Below are positions 1 to 11,147 of a stretch of 64,000 nucleotides of DNA, piece after piece. The position numbers and the translations under genes are program-made. Below the pieces are notes generated by a model that was not told the origin of the DNA, made no database searches, and saw nothing but the letters and a program-made list of their open reading frames with translations. How positions within the stretch are numbered: position 1 is the first letter of the stretch; each line of letters starts with the position of its first letter. The stretch comes from Cryptomeria japonica. Lineage: Eukaryota > Streptophyta > Pinopsida > Cupressales > Cupressaceae. The stretch lies in the NCBI RefSeq assembly GCF_030272615.1, contig NC_081412.1, positions 546,416,202-546,480,201 of the forward strand. The letters are read 5' to 3'.

Positions 1-267
1 CCCTCTTTGTTGAGTCTTTTATACGAGACTATCTGCTTTGTTTTGGTGAAATTTGTGAGTAGGGTGCGGAGATCACAAATTTACCAAGGGATCACCCTCT
101 TGGGTCTTACAGAGCCCAAAGTGTAGAAGGATTAGCAGAATCTTTGTCATATGTTGGTCCAAGTTCTTTAAGATATCGACAGTTGGAGTTGGCTTCTCCA
201 TAGACAATCTAAAGAATCAGCTTGGTTTTTGCCTCTTGCAGTGCAAGCCCCATTCTGGGGAACCAAC
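1..267. other. Unassigned left-edge sequence
   Basis: No gene is recognised here. The next segment matches the 3' LTR of the same element from about position 268 onward, but this stretch does not match the first 112 bases of that LTR (6724-6836). It is therefore either another element's sequence or a rearranged LTR start. Confidence 0.4.
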
Positions 268-1337
268 ACACATTGCATCACTTTGTGACATTTTGCATTC
301 ATTTTGCACTTGATCCTTATCCCAAAATAAGGCGTGGCACCCTGGTCCTCAATAGGACCATGGCACCACACCATGGTCCTCCTCATTTTTGGGCCCCTTT
401 CAACCAATTTTCACATCTCAAATATGGGGGAGAATTCCCTCTCTGTGTCGGCTCATGTCGATAAATTCATCAATTTTCTCAACAGGCAAGTATATAAAGA
501 GGATTTCCCCTCTCATTTGAACATCCAGATTCATAAATCAAGCATACATTACACACGTGAGATCAAGCAATCAAGCATTCAAGAGCAATTGAGCATTTTT
601 AGTCTTCCTTCAAGCCATGGAGCAGCAATAAAGCCAAGATTCAAGCATTGAAGTGGAGATCTACATCCTATTTCATGAAACCCTAATTCCATGTGGAGGC
701 AAGTAAAACTTCATAAGGAGGTATCATCATTCAATTTTTAGTCATAATTCAACATCTCCCTCAAAAGGAGAACCTTTCCTTACGGTCATTTCAATTATCT
801 TTATTTCAATTTCATTGTTAATTCTAAAATACGGGTTTGACCTAAGGAAAGCCCATATTCCCAACCTTTTTCCCCTTCTTTCTGTGTATAGAAAATAGGT
901 ACAAAGTTGTACTATTCAGAATAAGTTTCATTCATAGAGACAAATCAACCCTTTTCGACGTGTGGAAAGTTCGAAGGACCATGGTGCCGCGTCATAGTCC
1001 CGACTTTTTAGGAATTTTTTTGAGGGTCAAATCCAACTTGTCTTATACTACTCAGATCCAAGTGCACACGAAAAATCCCGCATCTATAGCTCATTGTTTT
1101 CTTAGTTTTACCTTGATTTTTCAGCACTTCACCTTAAATCAACATTTCAACTTACAAAAGAGAGGAAAAACCCCACAAAATCAATCAATCCATTCAGTAT
1201 TTAGTCTTTATCTAATTTACGACTGAATCTAGTGGATTCCCTTCCCTCTTTTGAATGTAAAGGTTTTCAAACAAAATTGATTTGGTGATTTCTCCCTTCT
1301 ATGTTGCAAATCGCAAAATCAAATTTTCCCCTTTACA
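268..1337 (+). repeat. E1 5' LTR, start missing
   Basis: The sequence matches 6836-7911 throughout, including the paired words around the 'ggtcctcaataggaccatgg' hairpin (351-361 region) and the terminal ccctttaca. It ends in CA at 1337, directly before the primer-binding-like site. The first about 110 bases present in the 3' LTR are not found upstream, so this copy is truncated or recombined at about 268. Confidence 0.8.
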
Positions 1338-1340
1338 TTT

Positions 1341-1358
1341 TGGTGAACCCGACGTGTC
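1341..1358 (+). other. E1 primer-binding-like site
   Basis: TGGTGAACCCGACGTG begins three bases after the LTR end. TGG is the complement of a tRNA CCA end, and the same spacing and a near-identical word occur after the LTRs at 25647 (+) and 32510-32525 (minus). The priming tRNA was not identified. Confidence 0.65.
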
Positions 1359-1379
1359 CTATGCTTACTTCTGATTTTT

Positions 1380-2340
1380 ATTTTTAGGTATGAGTGTGTA
1401 TGCAATTTAAAATTCAAATTTTCATTTACAAGTTTGATTTCCTTACAAATTTTCAAAATTTGGAGGTTAATTTCATTAAAACCCTAATTTTTATTTTCAA
1501 AATTGAGCTTGTGAATTGATAATTTGGGTTAATTATTTCAAATCTAAGTGTTATTCAATTTCAAAATTCAAATTTTCACTTGCAAGTCAAATTTCACATT
1601 TAAATTTTTAAATTTAAGTGGCTAATTGCAAAAACCATAATTTTCAAAAATTTTAAAATTGAGCTTGTGGATTGTTTAAATTTTGAATTTATCATTTTAG
1701 AGTGGCTTCAAATTCAAATTTTCATCGAATTTCAAATTTAAATTTTAAAATTAAGTGGTTAGCTAAAAAAGCCCTAATTTTTAAATTTAAATCAACATCA
1801 TGCATTTCCCAATTTCAGATTTATCATTTCAACCTTAGATCTATTTTTAAATTTAAAATTAAGAGGTTCTTTTTACAAGGCCCTAATTTTAAATTTAAAT
1901 TTCTTGTGGACAATTTCAAATTTAAATTATAAAATTAAGTGGTTAATTAAAAAAGCCCTAAATTTTAGATTTAAATTGATTATTTCAATTTCCAAAATCC
2001 AATATCACTTTTTAAATTTAAATTTGAAAATTAAGAGGTTCTTTTTACAAGGCCCTAATTTCAAATTTAAATTTCCTTTAGATCATTTTCAATTTCAATT
2101 TTTAAAATTAAGAGGTTATTTTTAGCCCTAATTTTAAATTTGAATTTCTGCCTCCTAGTGGGTAATTTTAATTTTAAATTAAGAGGTTATTTTAGCAAAG
2201 CCCTAATTTTAAATTTTAATTTACTAGGGGATTGCATAATTTTTCATAATTATCCTCTATCTTTTCAATCAATTTTCTTATTTAATTGAGTAATCATTTT
2301 AAATTTTTTTTTGTATTACTCAATTACTTCACAAATTTCA
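1380..2340 (+). repeat. E1 leader with degenerate tandem repeats
   Basis: This AT-rich leader lies between the primer site and gag. A motif of the form aaattaagaggtt...gccctaattttaaattt recurs near 1746, 1855, 1932, 2027, 2104 and 2176, at spacings of about 72-109 bp. Short open frames here come from the repeats and are not proposed as genes. The related leader of E3 on the minus strand (about 32130-32510) carries the same 'aaaccctaattttt' word. Confidence 0.7.
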
Positions 2341-2366
2341 AATTTCCAATTTCCCTCCCTTAGTGC

Positions 2367-4353
2367 ATGAGTTTTACTACTATTAGTCCAACCTATAATA
2401 TCCGGGCTGTGAGAAGAAGTTATAGAATTAAGGTTTCCCAAGGTTTAATTACCGAGGAAATGGAGCCTAATTTGGATAACTTATTCCATGAGGATTTTGG
2501 TGGTTCTTCCAATCCTACAAATGCCCCCATTTATCCTCATTATTTAGATAATTCTAATGATGTGGAGGAATCACTAACTAGGGTTTCCATTGACCAATTG
2601 GAGAAGATTGGCAATCAATTCGAAAATCTTCAACAATGGATGAGTCAACAATACTCAAAAAGTGAAGCTCTCCCATTGATGGAAGGATTAAAAAGAATGG
2701 TTCAATGTGATAAACTTGGTGTTGATATCTTGCGTGGTATTTCTCATATTTTTGATTCTAATATCATGCCTATGAAGAGTTGTATCGAAGTCCGTGGTTA
2801 CACACAACCTCCTAGTCAAGTGAATCACCCCATTCCCTTGACTACCCCAATGGCTAGTGTTCCCATTTTTACCTCCAATGTCATGGCCACCTCTACTCAA
2901 AATGTCATACCTATAAGTGTTATTCAAGGGGTCAACTCCTTTAATCATAATTTTTTCAGTCCTCCTCAAGTGAGTCTTCTATTTGTTACCCAATCTTCTG
3001 CCATACCTACCTATCATAGTGTTCAACCTCCTTATTCTCAATGCTCACCTTCCTATAACAATATCCCTCGTTATTCTCAACCTCTTCCTTCATTCAACAA
3101 TGTTACTCCTCCTCAATCCAACATGTCAAATTTCAGTCCTTCTACTCAAGCTTCCATCAATAGTCTAGCCCAAACAGTGTCTTCCTTGCAATAGCACATC
3201 ACTTCTATGAATCAATGTAAGTATGCTGTGCTCACATTTGATGTAGTGAGCCCATTATCCAGTGATATTGTTTGTGTTGTCCCTCCTAAAAATGTGGAAG
3301 TTCCTCAATTGGATCTTTATATTAGAAAAGGTGATCCCTTGACTCATTTGAAAACATTCCAAAATTTGTGTAGTGACTTTGCTCATGACCAAATATTGCT
3401 AGCTAAATTGTTTACTAGAACACTAAGGGATAAAGCTTTGCAATGGTATTGTTATTTGCCTCCTTATTCTATTACTTCATTTCAACAATTGGCTTATCCT
3501 TTTATTCAACAATTTCACAATATTATTGGTCCTAAAATTACTTGACTGATTTGATGCATTGTAAACAAGGTGTTAAAGAAAAAGTGATTGATTTTATTGG
3601 TAGATATAAGCATTTGTATCCTCAAATTTCTTTTCATGTGCTTGATCAAGATATTCAAAGAATTTTTATTTCTAATTTACAAAAATATATTAGTGATAAA
3701 ATTCTCTTTTCTAAGTTTACTTCCTTTACATAGTTGTATGTAGTACTTCACAATTATCAGCTTACCGTGAGTCGATTGGAACAATCCTCTTCAATGGCTT
3801 TGAGTGATAAAAGTGAAAGTGCTCAACAAACTTTTACAAAGTTCAAACCAAATAAGGGATTCATCAAATTCGATACCAACAACAACACTCAAGTAGCAAC
3901 CACAACAATAGGTGTGCCTCCTTTGTCCAAATACTTTAGAAAAGAATTCACTCCTCTTAATGAATCTTTGCATAGTATTATGTCGCAATTGTTACAAAAG
4001 AATGTGTTGAAACTTCTCCCTACTAAACCAATTGATACGACTAAGCCTTTACCACTTTCCTTTGATTCCAAAGCCTTTTGCCAATACCATTGTCAACGCA
4101 GTCATGACACCGAAATTGTAATTCCTTGAGATGTAAGATTCAAGACTTGATTGATAACAATACCATATATGTGGCTGGTGTGAATGATAAAGGAAAAAAA
4201 TTAGTAGCTCCTCCTAATCAAAACCTTCAAATTTTCACTAATCCTTTACCTTCCCAATCCACTAATGTGATTGATACTGATCATCTTGCCTTCTCTCCCA
4301 ATGATGTTGGCCTCAAGTCTAATAATGTGTTGAGCCTTATTGATAAAAACTAA
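2367..4353 (+). pseudogene. gag: E1 gag-like polyprotein, decayed
   Basis: This would be the structural (capsid-type) protein of the element. It starts at ATG 2367 after the repeat leader. A Gln/Ser/Pro-rich N-terminal part (to 3194) is followed by a retrotransposon gag-type helical block at about 3310-3730 (GDPLTHLKTF, then ALQWYCYLPP, then DLMHCKQG, then IFISNLQKYI). It ends in a Cys/His cluster near 4080-4140, with CxxxH-type spacing and a C...IQDLID tail. The reading is broken by an in-frame TAG at 3192, a frameshift at about 3541, a TAG at 3731, a frameshift at about 4110 and a stop at 4351. The same block recurs at 34420-34620 in E2. No modern function is expected. Confidence 0.75.
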
Positions 4354-4365
4354 CCTCCTAAGGAC

Positions 4366-5100
4366 TTATGCATTACATTTGATCCTAGTGAGACTATTGA
4401 AGCACTCGATGACCCACTTTATATCACTAAAAAAATCAAAGGCATACCCTCTTGAGGGGTGCTCATTGATCCAACTTGCATGGTTAATGTGATAACTGAA
4501 GAATTCCTTTATACTTTTCAATTGCATCAAGTGATATATGATGACATTAATGTGATTGTTAGAGTTTTTGATGGTTTCTCTTGTCCTACTATTGGTTCTA
4601 TCACACTTCCTATTGATGTTGGCACTAAATGCTCGGATGTTGTATTTGCTATCATTCCCACATCTGATCAATTTCGTGTGAAGTTGGGACATCCTTGGCT
4701 CTCTTCCATGAAAGCAATTCCTTCTATTGTTCATAAGTGTTTAAAATTTCCTTATGATGATAAAATCATAATTGTTAATCATAGCATATATCAACCTATG
4801 GTGAGGCATGGAGATGTTTGTCTTGACTATTTTTGGTCCAAACGATTCCAACCTCTTCAACCTAGAAGTGACACTCTCTTTAAATCATATCAAAAATGGA
4901 AAAATGACATGATTTTATTATTGAGTAAACCTAGAAATCCAACACTTAATATTCCTCCCGATGATCATATGCCTCTTCTTACAGATAACTCTATTCTTCC
5001 TCCTAATAAAGATATTATTTTTCCTAAGGAAGAATCTATTTCTTCTCCTAAAGATAAGACTATCCTTCCTCCTAAGGAAAGCGATATACTTTTTTCGTAA
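4366..5100 (+). pseudogene. E1 aspartic-protease-like region, decayed
   Basis: This is downstream of gag in the same frame as 4126-4353. The motif VLIDPTCMVNVI resembles the plant Gypsy protease active-site strand, with DPT where the family has D-[ST]-G, so the key glycine is missing. About 75 residues later GHPWLSSMKAIPSIVHKCLKF matches the conserved 'G-PWL' region that follows the protease in these elements. A TGA sits just before the motif at about 4453, and a TAA ends the frame at 5100 after a likely frameshift. With the altered catalytic triplet it is very unlikely to be active. Confidence 0.65.
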
Positions 5101-6058
5101 GGAAGAATCTATTCCTTCTCCTAAGGATGAGTCTATTCTTCATCCCAAAGGTAGAAAAGCTCTTCCTCCTAAGCATCAACCCAAGGATAAAAATATCATT
5201 CCTCCTAAGGGTATACCTATTCCTCCTCCTCATGATGGACCCGATCTCCTTCCTACACCTCTTATTCCTCCTCTATATGGTGTGGTTCGACCTCCTATAT
5301 CTTACAAAGGGAAGTGATCGACCTCTCCTATTGTTCAACCTAAAATACCTTCTCCTATCAATCCTTCTTTAAAATAAGAAAATAAGCTTATAACTGATCA
5401 ACCTAAACCTTCACAACCTTCAACTAAAACTAAACGAAACCATTTTGCGAGAGAATGTCGATGGAGACATTGTGCAAGAGCACACAAAATTTCTTCCCAA
5501 ACCACTTCTTCTCCCAAGACACCAATTGTTGACATAATTCCATTTGTTGAATTTTCTCCTAATGAAGAGGTTCAACCTAAATCTCCAAGACATAAAATTC
5601 TTAAGACAAATAATGGTTTAAGCTCTATTCCTATTAGAGCTCCTATTTTTGTTAGTCTTGATGAAGAAATAGGTGAGAATGTTGTTAATGACTAAAATGT
5701 TGATCCTAATATTTCAGATGATGAATATGAATATGTTGATGTTGACTATGATTTATCTAAACAATTTTCAAAAGCATTAATCCTAGCTCATAGTAATAGA
5801 CAAAGTGACTCATCATTAGAGCATGGTCCTTGTTTGAAACTTGTGATAGCTCCATCTACTATGATTGATGTCGCTCCTCTTGCGAGTTGTCCACCCTCCC
5901 AAAACAATGATGAGCAAGATTGGAGGGTAGATGACGTGCTTGATTATCTTCATTATCATCGTAGATTCTCTCCCTCTCTCATCTCTTGCTTGTTTGTGAC
6001 CTTCTTCTATTTTGTCTCTCGATTCTTCTATTTATTGTCCTTAGTGTTGTCTACTTGA
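5095..6058 (+). pseudogene. E1 polyprotein tail with PPK repeats and acidic end
   Basis: The reading resumes after a frameshift near 5095 and runs to TGA at 6056-6058, with stops at about 5315, 5378 and 5693. Its first part is a low-complexity series of short repeats of the type 'PPK-E/D-x-x-I' (starting in the previous feature at about 4985). A basic segment with two Cys and two His follows at about 5445-5490, then an acidic patch (DDEYEYVDVDYD, about 5715). It ends in DVLDYLHYHRRFSP. I do not recognise this tail. It lies where an autonomous element would carry reverse transcriptase, and no RT motif is present. Confidence 0.5.
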
Positions 6059-6708
6059 GGACAATGCAAAGTGTTGAGATCTCTTTTGGTCTCTCCCATG
6101 TTGACTCAAAAGGCACATGTGTCCTTTTCTTCCATTGTGGTTTCCTTTCTTTGGGGGATGAGGATAGATCTATGCATATATATATACATGATATACGTTG
6201 GTTATCATAAAAAATATATTGGCTCCAGAATTAAGCAAAACCTACCCGTGCTTTGTGTTTTGTGATCATTATCCTTTGATTTGTCCTCTCTTGGGGGCAT
6301 ATTATTGTGATAATGTGCTTGTCTTTTTGGGTGCATCCTACCTTAAAGCAATTGCTCCCAATGATGCATATGCAATCACTTTAACGTGGGGGTATACACT
6401 CTGCTCAATGATTCTCTCTCTTGCATATATTGATACTTAATGTTACTTAGCGAACTTTGTCTTTGGCTTTGTAATTTTTGGTATTTTTCCTTTTCATGAC
6501 TCATCGTAAGAGAACCTTACTAGTTTATAGTCATGGTTCTCTCTTTCCCTCTCTCATGATCTTCCCTTTTACCTTATCACCGAAGTTGTAAAATCCCAAA
6601 GTCCACTAAGGGCTTGGTCTATCTTGCCTCCTTGATGACTTGGTGAAAGTTTTTCAATGCGAACCCTTTTTACTTTCCCAAGAGTATGATTGACTTCAGA
6701 ATCTCGCT
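6059..6708 (+). other. E1 3' internal non-coding region
   Basis: This lies between the last readable frame and the polypurine tract. Only short frames are present, and no domain was recognised. Confidence 0.5.
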
Positions 6709-6723
6709 AAAGTGGGGGCTAAA
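6709..6723 (+). other. E1 polypurine tract
   Basis: aaagtgggggctaaa sits immediately before the LTR start TGTAGCATCC. The same tract occurs on the minus strand beside the E3 LTR (27446-27462), which supports the element edges. Confidence 0.8.
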
Positions 6724-7910
6724 TGTAGCATCCTAAAATTGCACTCCTTTATAATTTCAACCACATTGGATCCTTACCTTAGCGTTTATGCCCATTGGCC
6801 TGCTTGGGACCTGATTATGCTCATGCCCCTTCCATATTGCATCACTTTGTGACATTTTGCATTCATTTGGTACTTGATCCTTTCCCCAAAATAGGGCAGG
6901 ATTAGGGCGTGGTGCCCTGGTCCTCAATAGGACCATGGCGCTATGCCATGGTCCCCCTCATTTTTTGGACCCTTTTAACTCATTTGCACATTTCAAATAT
7001 GGGCGATAATTCCCTCTCCATGTTGGCTTATGTCAAAAAATTAATCAATTTTCTCAACAGACAAGTATATACAAAGGATTTCCACTCTCATTTGAACATC
7101 CACATTCATAAGTCAAGCATACATTACACACATGAGATCAAGAAATCAAGCATTCAAGAGCAATTGAGCATTTTCAATCTTCCTTCAAGCCTTGGAACAA
7201 CAATAAAGTCAAGATTCAAGCATTGAAGTGGAGATCTACATCTTATTTCATGAAACCCTAATTCCATGTGGAAGCAAAAAAAACTTCACAAGGAGGTATC
7301 ATCATTCAATTTTCAGTCATAATTCACCATCTCCTCAAAAGGAGAACATTTCCTTATAGTCATTTCAATTATCTTTATTTCAATTTCATGGTTAATTCCA
7401 AAATAGGGGTTTGACCTAAGGCAAGCCCCTATTTGTAGCCTTTTTGTCCTTCTTTTTGTGTGCAGGAAATAGGTACAGAGTTGTACTCTTCCGAATAAAC
7501 TTCATTCACAGAGACAAATCAACCCTTTTTGGCATGCAAAAAGTTTAGAGGATCGTGGTGTCACATCATGGTCTCGACTTTTTAGGATATTTTTCAAGGG
7601 TTAGATCCGACTCGGCTTATACTACTCAGATCCAGGTGCACACAAAAATCCCGCATCTGTAGCTCACTGTTTTCTCAGTTTTACCTTCATTTTTTAGCTT
7701 TTCACCTTAAATCAACATTTCGACTTACAAAAGACAGGAAAAACCTCACAAAAATCAATCAATCCATTCAGTATTCAGTCCTTATCTGATTTATGACTAA
7801 ATATAGTGGATTCCCTTCCCTCTTTTGAATGTAAGGGTTTTCAAGTGAAATTGATTTGGTGATTTCTCCCTTCTATGTTGCAAATTGCCAAATCAAAATT
7901 TCCCCTTTAC

Positions 7911-7911
<1 letters not shown>
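6724..7911 (+). repeat. E1 3' LTR
   Basis: This 1188-bp LTR starts TGTAGCATCC and ends CCCTTTACA. It matches 268-1337 from about 6836 on, and its right edge runs straight into a CA microsatellite. Confidence 0.85.

Positions 7912-7957
<46 letters not shown>
7910..7957. repeat. (CA)n microsatellite
   Basis: About 24 uninterrupted CA units begin exactly at the terminal CA of the E1 3' LTR. Confidence 0.97.
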
Positions 7958-7960
<3 letters not shown>

Positions 7961-8242
7961 GAAAAAGGTATAAAGACATTTTTTTATCGTTTTCAACCGA
8001 GGTACTGATTTGATGTATGAGATAACTTCTTGGTGGATGTCCACAAAGAGAGTCATCTCTCATTTACATTATGAATTATTCTAAATGTTCTACATTAATT
8101 ATATCCCTCTTTAAAAATAAAATAAATTCCCCTATATGATGTACAAATACCTTCATTATTTCACACACTTAGGACTAAACAAATCTATATCTGATTCGTA
8201 CATAAATAACAGTAATGAAATCTTCTTTATGGCCTCATCAAA

Positions 8243-8244
<2 letters not shown>
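7958..8244. other. No feature seen
   Basis: AT-rich spacer with no convincing frame or repeat. Confidence 0.5.

Positions 8245-8306
<62 letters not shown>
8245..8306. repeat. (GA)n microsatellite
   Basis: About 31 uninterrupted GA units. Confidence 0.97.
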
Positions 8307-8308
<2 letters not shown>

Positions 8309-8559
8309 TTAATTAGAACTTCTTATCTTTAAGACCAAACCCCCAACCCTTTCGAGTGTGTTACCCCAAATACCTAAAAAAATATGAATATAATCACTTT
8401 GTCTACTCCTTATATTTATTAGTATATCTATCTTCTCTTTTACCTTGTTCTTTCTAAGTACTCAATATTTTATTATGAACGAACTTAACATAATTCACAT
8501 ATTAAAATAGAAGAGTCAATTTTAAAGTTTAAATTTAGTGACTTCTTAAAATTAATAAT
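8307..8559. other. No feature seen
   Basis: AT-rich spacer, nothing recognised. Confidence 0.5.
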
Positions 8560-10025
8560 AATACAAGACATCATTACAATTCAATTTAATTATTATATAA
8601 TACACATCAAAATTATATATGTTGTGTTAATTGCAAGTTCAACTATCCAATTCTGCTACATCTATAAGAACATTAAATATAGATATTATTTTTCTATTTC
8701 AATTACTCAACATTGAATCAGTCCATATATATTTAACAACTAGCAAGGAAGATGATGGTTCTTCCCCTATTATATTAAGTCCCCATAATAGTTTTTTAGA
8801 TTTATTAACAAAAAATGTGACACTGCAAATTCCATCTCAATCTTATTTATTAAAGCACGAGTCAAATCATCTTCACACATAAATTAATACATTGTAGTTG
8901 ATGCATCACTACAATTCAGTTTAATCTTTGAATAGACACCAAAATATGTGTTTGGCAATTAGAAAAACACTTCAAAAACATATATGTTGTATTAATTGCA
9001 AGTTTCATAATCCAGTTCTACTATATCTACACTAGCATCAAATATGTCTGTTATTTCTCTATTTTAGTTACTAAGCATTGAATCAATCCATATATTTAAT
9101 GTCTAGGAAGGAAGTTGATTGTTATTCCCCTATTATATCAAGTCCCCATAATAGTTGTTAAATTTATTAACCAAATTTGTGACATAGTGAATTCCATCTC
9201 AATCTTAACTATCTTGACACATTGTTACCTCTATCTTACTTCTTAAAGCAAGAGATAAATTGACACAAATAAATACATTGCAGTTTAAGTTAACACTATA
9301 AATTAATTTAATTGTTGAATACAATTAAAAATATGTGTTTAACAATTAGGAAAACACACATCAAAAGCATATATGTTGTGTCAATTGCAGGTTCAATTAT
9401 CTAGTTCTACTGGAGCTACACCAACACCAAATATCTCTTATATCTCTATTTCCATTACTAAGAATTGAATCAATCCATATATGTAACAACTTGAAAGGAA
9501 GTTGATTATTCTTCCCCTAATATAACAAGTCCCCATAATAGTTTTCGAATCCCATCTCAATCTTAACTATTTCTTGTCACATTATTATTTCAATCTTATT
9601 TCTTAAAGCAATAGGCAAATCAGACACACAAATAAATGTATCTTGTTATTTCTCTATTTTTGTTACCAAGCATCGAACCAATCCATATAATTAACAACTA
9701 AAAAGAAAGTTGATTGCTCTTCTTCTATTATAATAATTCCCCATAATAGTTTTCGAATCCCATCTCAATCTTAACTATTTCTTGTCACATTGTTACTTCA
9801 ATCTTATTTCTTAAAGCAATAGACAAATCATACATACAAATAAATATGTCTTGTTATTTCTCTATTTTCTTTAGTAAACATTAGATTAATCCATATATTT
9901 AACGATTAAGTCCCCATAATAGTTTTTTCAATCTTAACTATTTCTTGTCACATTGTCACTTCAATCTTATTTCTTAAAGCAATAGACAAATCACCTAGAA
10001 ACACAAATAAATGTATTCTTAAACC
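8560..10025. repeat. AT-rich degenerate tandem array
   Basis: Three long units start with the word 'tatgttgtgttaattgcaag' or a near match at 8618, 8981 and 9369 (about 363 and 388 bp apart). Two shorter units of about 200 bp follow, marked by 'cttgttatttctctatttt' near 9648 and 9849. Each unit also carries 'aagtccccataatag' (or a near match) and 'ttcttaaagcaa'. Units have diverged by substitutions and internal deletions. The 83-codon frame at 8631-8882 is a by-product of one unit and is not proposed as a gene. Confidence 0.8.
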
Positions 10026-10233
10026 ATTACACACAGCCATATCCAAAAATCTGTCAGATTAGATATCATGTTGTACAACAGAAAATCTCAAATCTCATGG
10101 ATATGAGATACAACCGAGCAATTTCCCTTGAAGCAACCTATCATCATTTCCACTCCATGCAATTGGGCTGGTCCTGAGTTCTCTCATAGACAACCTGTGA
10201 TTCGATCTCTGGGTAACCCACTAAAATTCAGTT
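10026..10233 (-). other. Probable 3' untranslated region of the 109-aa gene
   Basis: Non-repetitive, less AT-rich sequence continues directly downstream of the stop codon of the minus-strand gene. A polyadenylation site was not pinned down. Confidence 0.35.
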
Positions 10234-10563
10234 TCATAGCATGAATTTTGCAGGAAGAACTGATTTGGGCAAGCTTGGAACTGCTGGATGTTGCCAACCC
10301 TTCTCAAAACAAACCTCCATACTCCCGGCTGCTGCTTCCAATCCATGACTTTCATTTTCATTTTCCTCAACTCCTGCATTATGACATTCCCTCAAATCTT
10401 CAGCTTGTAAGAGAGGTGATAACAACGGGATTGGAATTCGCCTACTGAACAAATCTGGAGATGGAGTAGGAGGAATCACTTTCAAAGGTGTAGGAGCGCG
10501 CTTTTGCAATCGATTTCTGTTCCCTTCCTGTTTAACTGGGTCTGATGGAGTGCTTGAATCCAT
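10234..10563 (-). CDS. Small plant protein with RLQKRAP and IPIPLLSPLL motifs
   Basis: This is a single-exon frame of 109 aa on the minus strand in an island of unique, GC-richer sequence. I chose the ATG at 10563 because it sits in a strong plant start context (accATGg), about 80 bp below a TATA box. The protein is Pro/Ser-rich. Residues 18-24 read RLQKRAP, 43-52 IPIPLLSPLL, then an acidic stretch (66-72, EENENES) and GWQHPA at 89-94. No signal peptide or membrane segment is seen. Short plant proteins combining 'LQKRAP' with 'IPLLSPL' are familiar to me as uncharacterised conserved proteins, but I cannot name a function. The last residues could change if there is an intron near the end. It is the best candidate for a live gene in this window. 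Confidence 0.6.
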   Translation of the reverse strand: MDSSTPSDPVKQEGNRNRLQKRAPTPLKVIPPTPSPDLFSRRIPIPLLSPLLQAEDLRECHNAGVEENENESHGLEAAAGSMEVCFEKGWQHPAVPSLPKSVLPAKFML

Positions 10564-10644
10564 GGTGGACACTCCAACAAAAATAGAAAAGAATTTTTAC
10601 TTATTCTTCAGCTTTTCGAATTGGGCTCATCATCCCTCCCTGCG

Positions 10645-10652
10645 TTTTATAG
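10645..10652 (-). promoter_or_regulatory. TATA box of the 109-aa gene
   Basis: CTATAAAA on the minus strand, about 80 bp upstream of the chosen ATG. Transcription would be expected to start near 10615. Confidence 0.5.
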
Positions 10653-10659
10653 AGCTTGT

Positions 10660-11140
10660 CATGGATTGAAGAGATTGGATAGAAATAGTATGATTCGGTG
10701 AATTAACGAGGTTAGCAAATTTGTTTGGGCTCTGACCGGTTCGACCGGCAATAAAATAGAAATTGGTTCTATTTTTAAAGACTCTGTACCGTGTTTGATT
10801 ATCTGTCCCCTGACTTTTGCTGTGGACTCGGAATATGAAGCCTTTGGTCAATCAAAATACCAGTTTAAAGCTAAGCCCAGCTTTTTTTTTTTCTGTGTTC
10901 ACCGACTTCTGCGGGAAATCTTTACTTTTTTGTTGGCCATCTACGTCACAACCGGCCAAAGAAAATCGTACCGATATAGAAAGTTCAGATGGTTATGAAC
11001 TTACGGAAAGTTCACGCGGTGAAGAATTTTATATCTTCGCTGACCTTCACCGTCTTCAAAGATTCTAGGGTTTGAATAGGGCTGTATGCTCGGAATAATT
11101 TGGTTGGATCATGGGTTAAAGAATATATTTTGAATTTCAA
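10660..11140. other. Upstream region of the small gene, no other gene seen
   Basis: This is unique sequence with a short 'gaccggttcgaccgg' inverted repeat near 10734. Overlapping plus-strand frames (10795-11068) have no recognisable features and are not called. Confidence 0.4.
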
Positions 11141-11147
11141 TTAGGGT

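Larger units (their letters stand above)
268..7911 (+). mobile_element. E1: non-autonomous Gypsy-like LTR element
   Basis: Two directly repeated LTRs (268-1337 partial, 6724-7911) flank an internal region. The internal region has a primer-binding-like site right after the left LTR, a repetitive AT-rich leader, a decayed gag, protease-like and tail reading, and a polypurine tract right before the right LTR. No reverse transcriptase, RNase H or integrase motif is visible in any frame, so the element would have depended on a partner for movement. Its tract and LTR start resemble those of E3 (26244-33738). A target-site duplication could not be found because the left LTR lacks its natural start. 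Assignment to Gypsy rests on the gag fold signature and the protease-region motif GHPWLSSM. Confidence 0.8.

Noticed and set aside
1341-1358. Possible tRNA gene remnant
   Set aside because: Only the 3'-end complement is present, as expected for a primer site. No cloverleaf.
5440-5500. Zinc-finger reading of the basic Cys/His segment in the E1 tail
   Set aside because: Spacing does not match a known finger, and the frame carries stops.
10795-11068. Overlapping plus-strand frames upstream of the 109-aa gene
   Set aside because: No start context, domain or TATA support. They lie in the probable promoter region.
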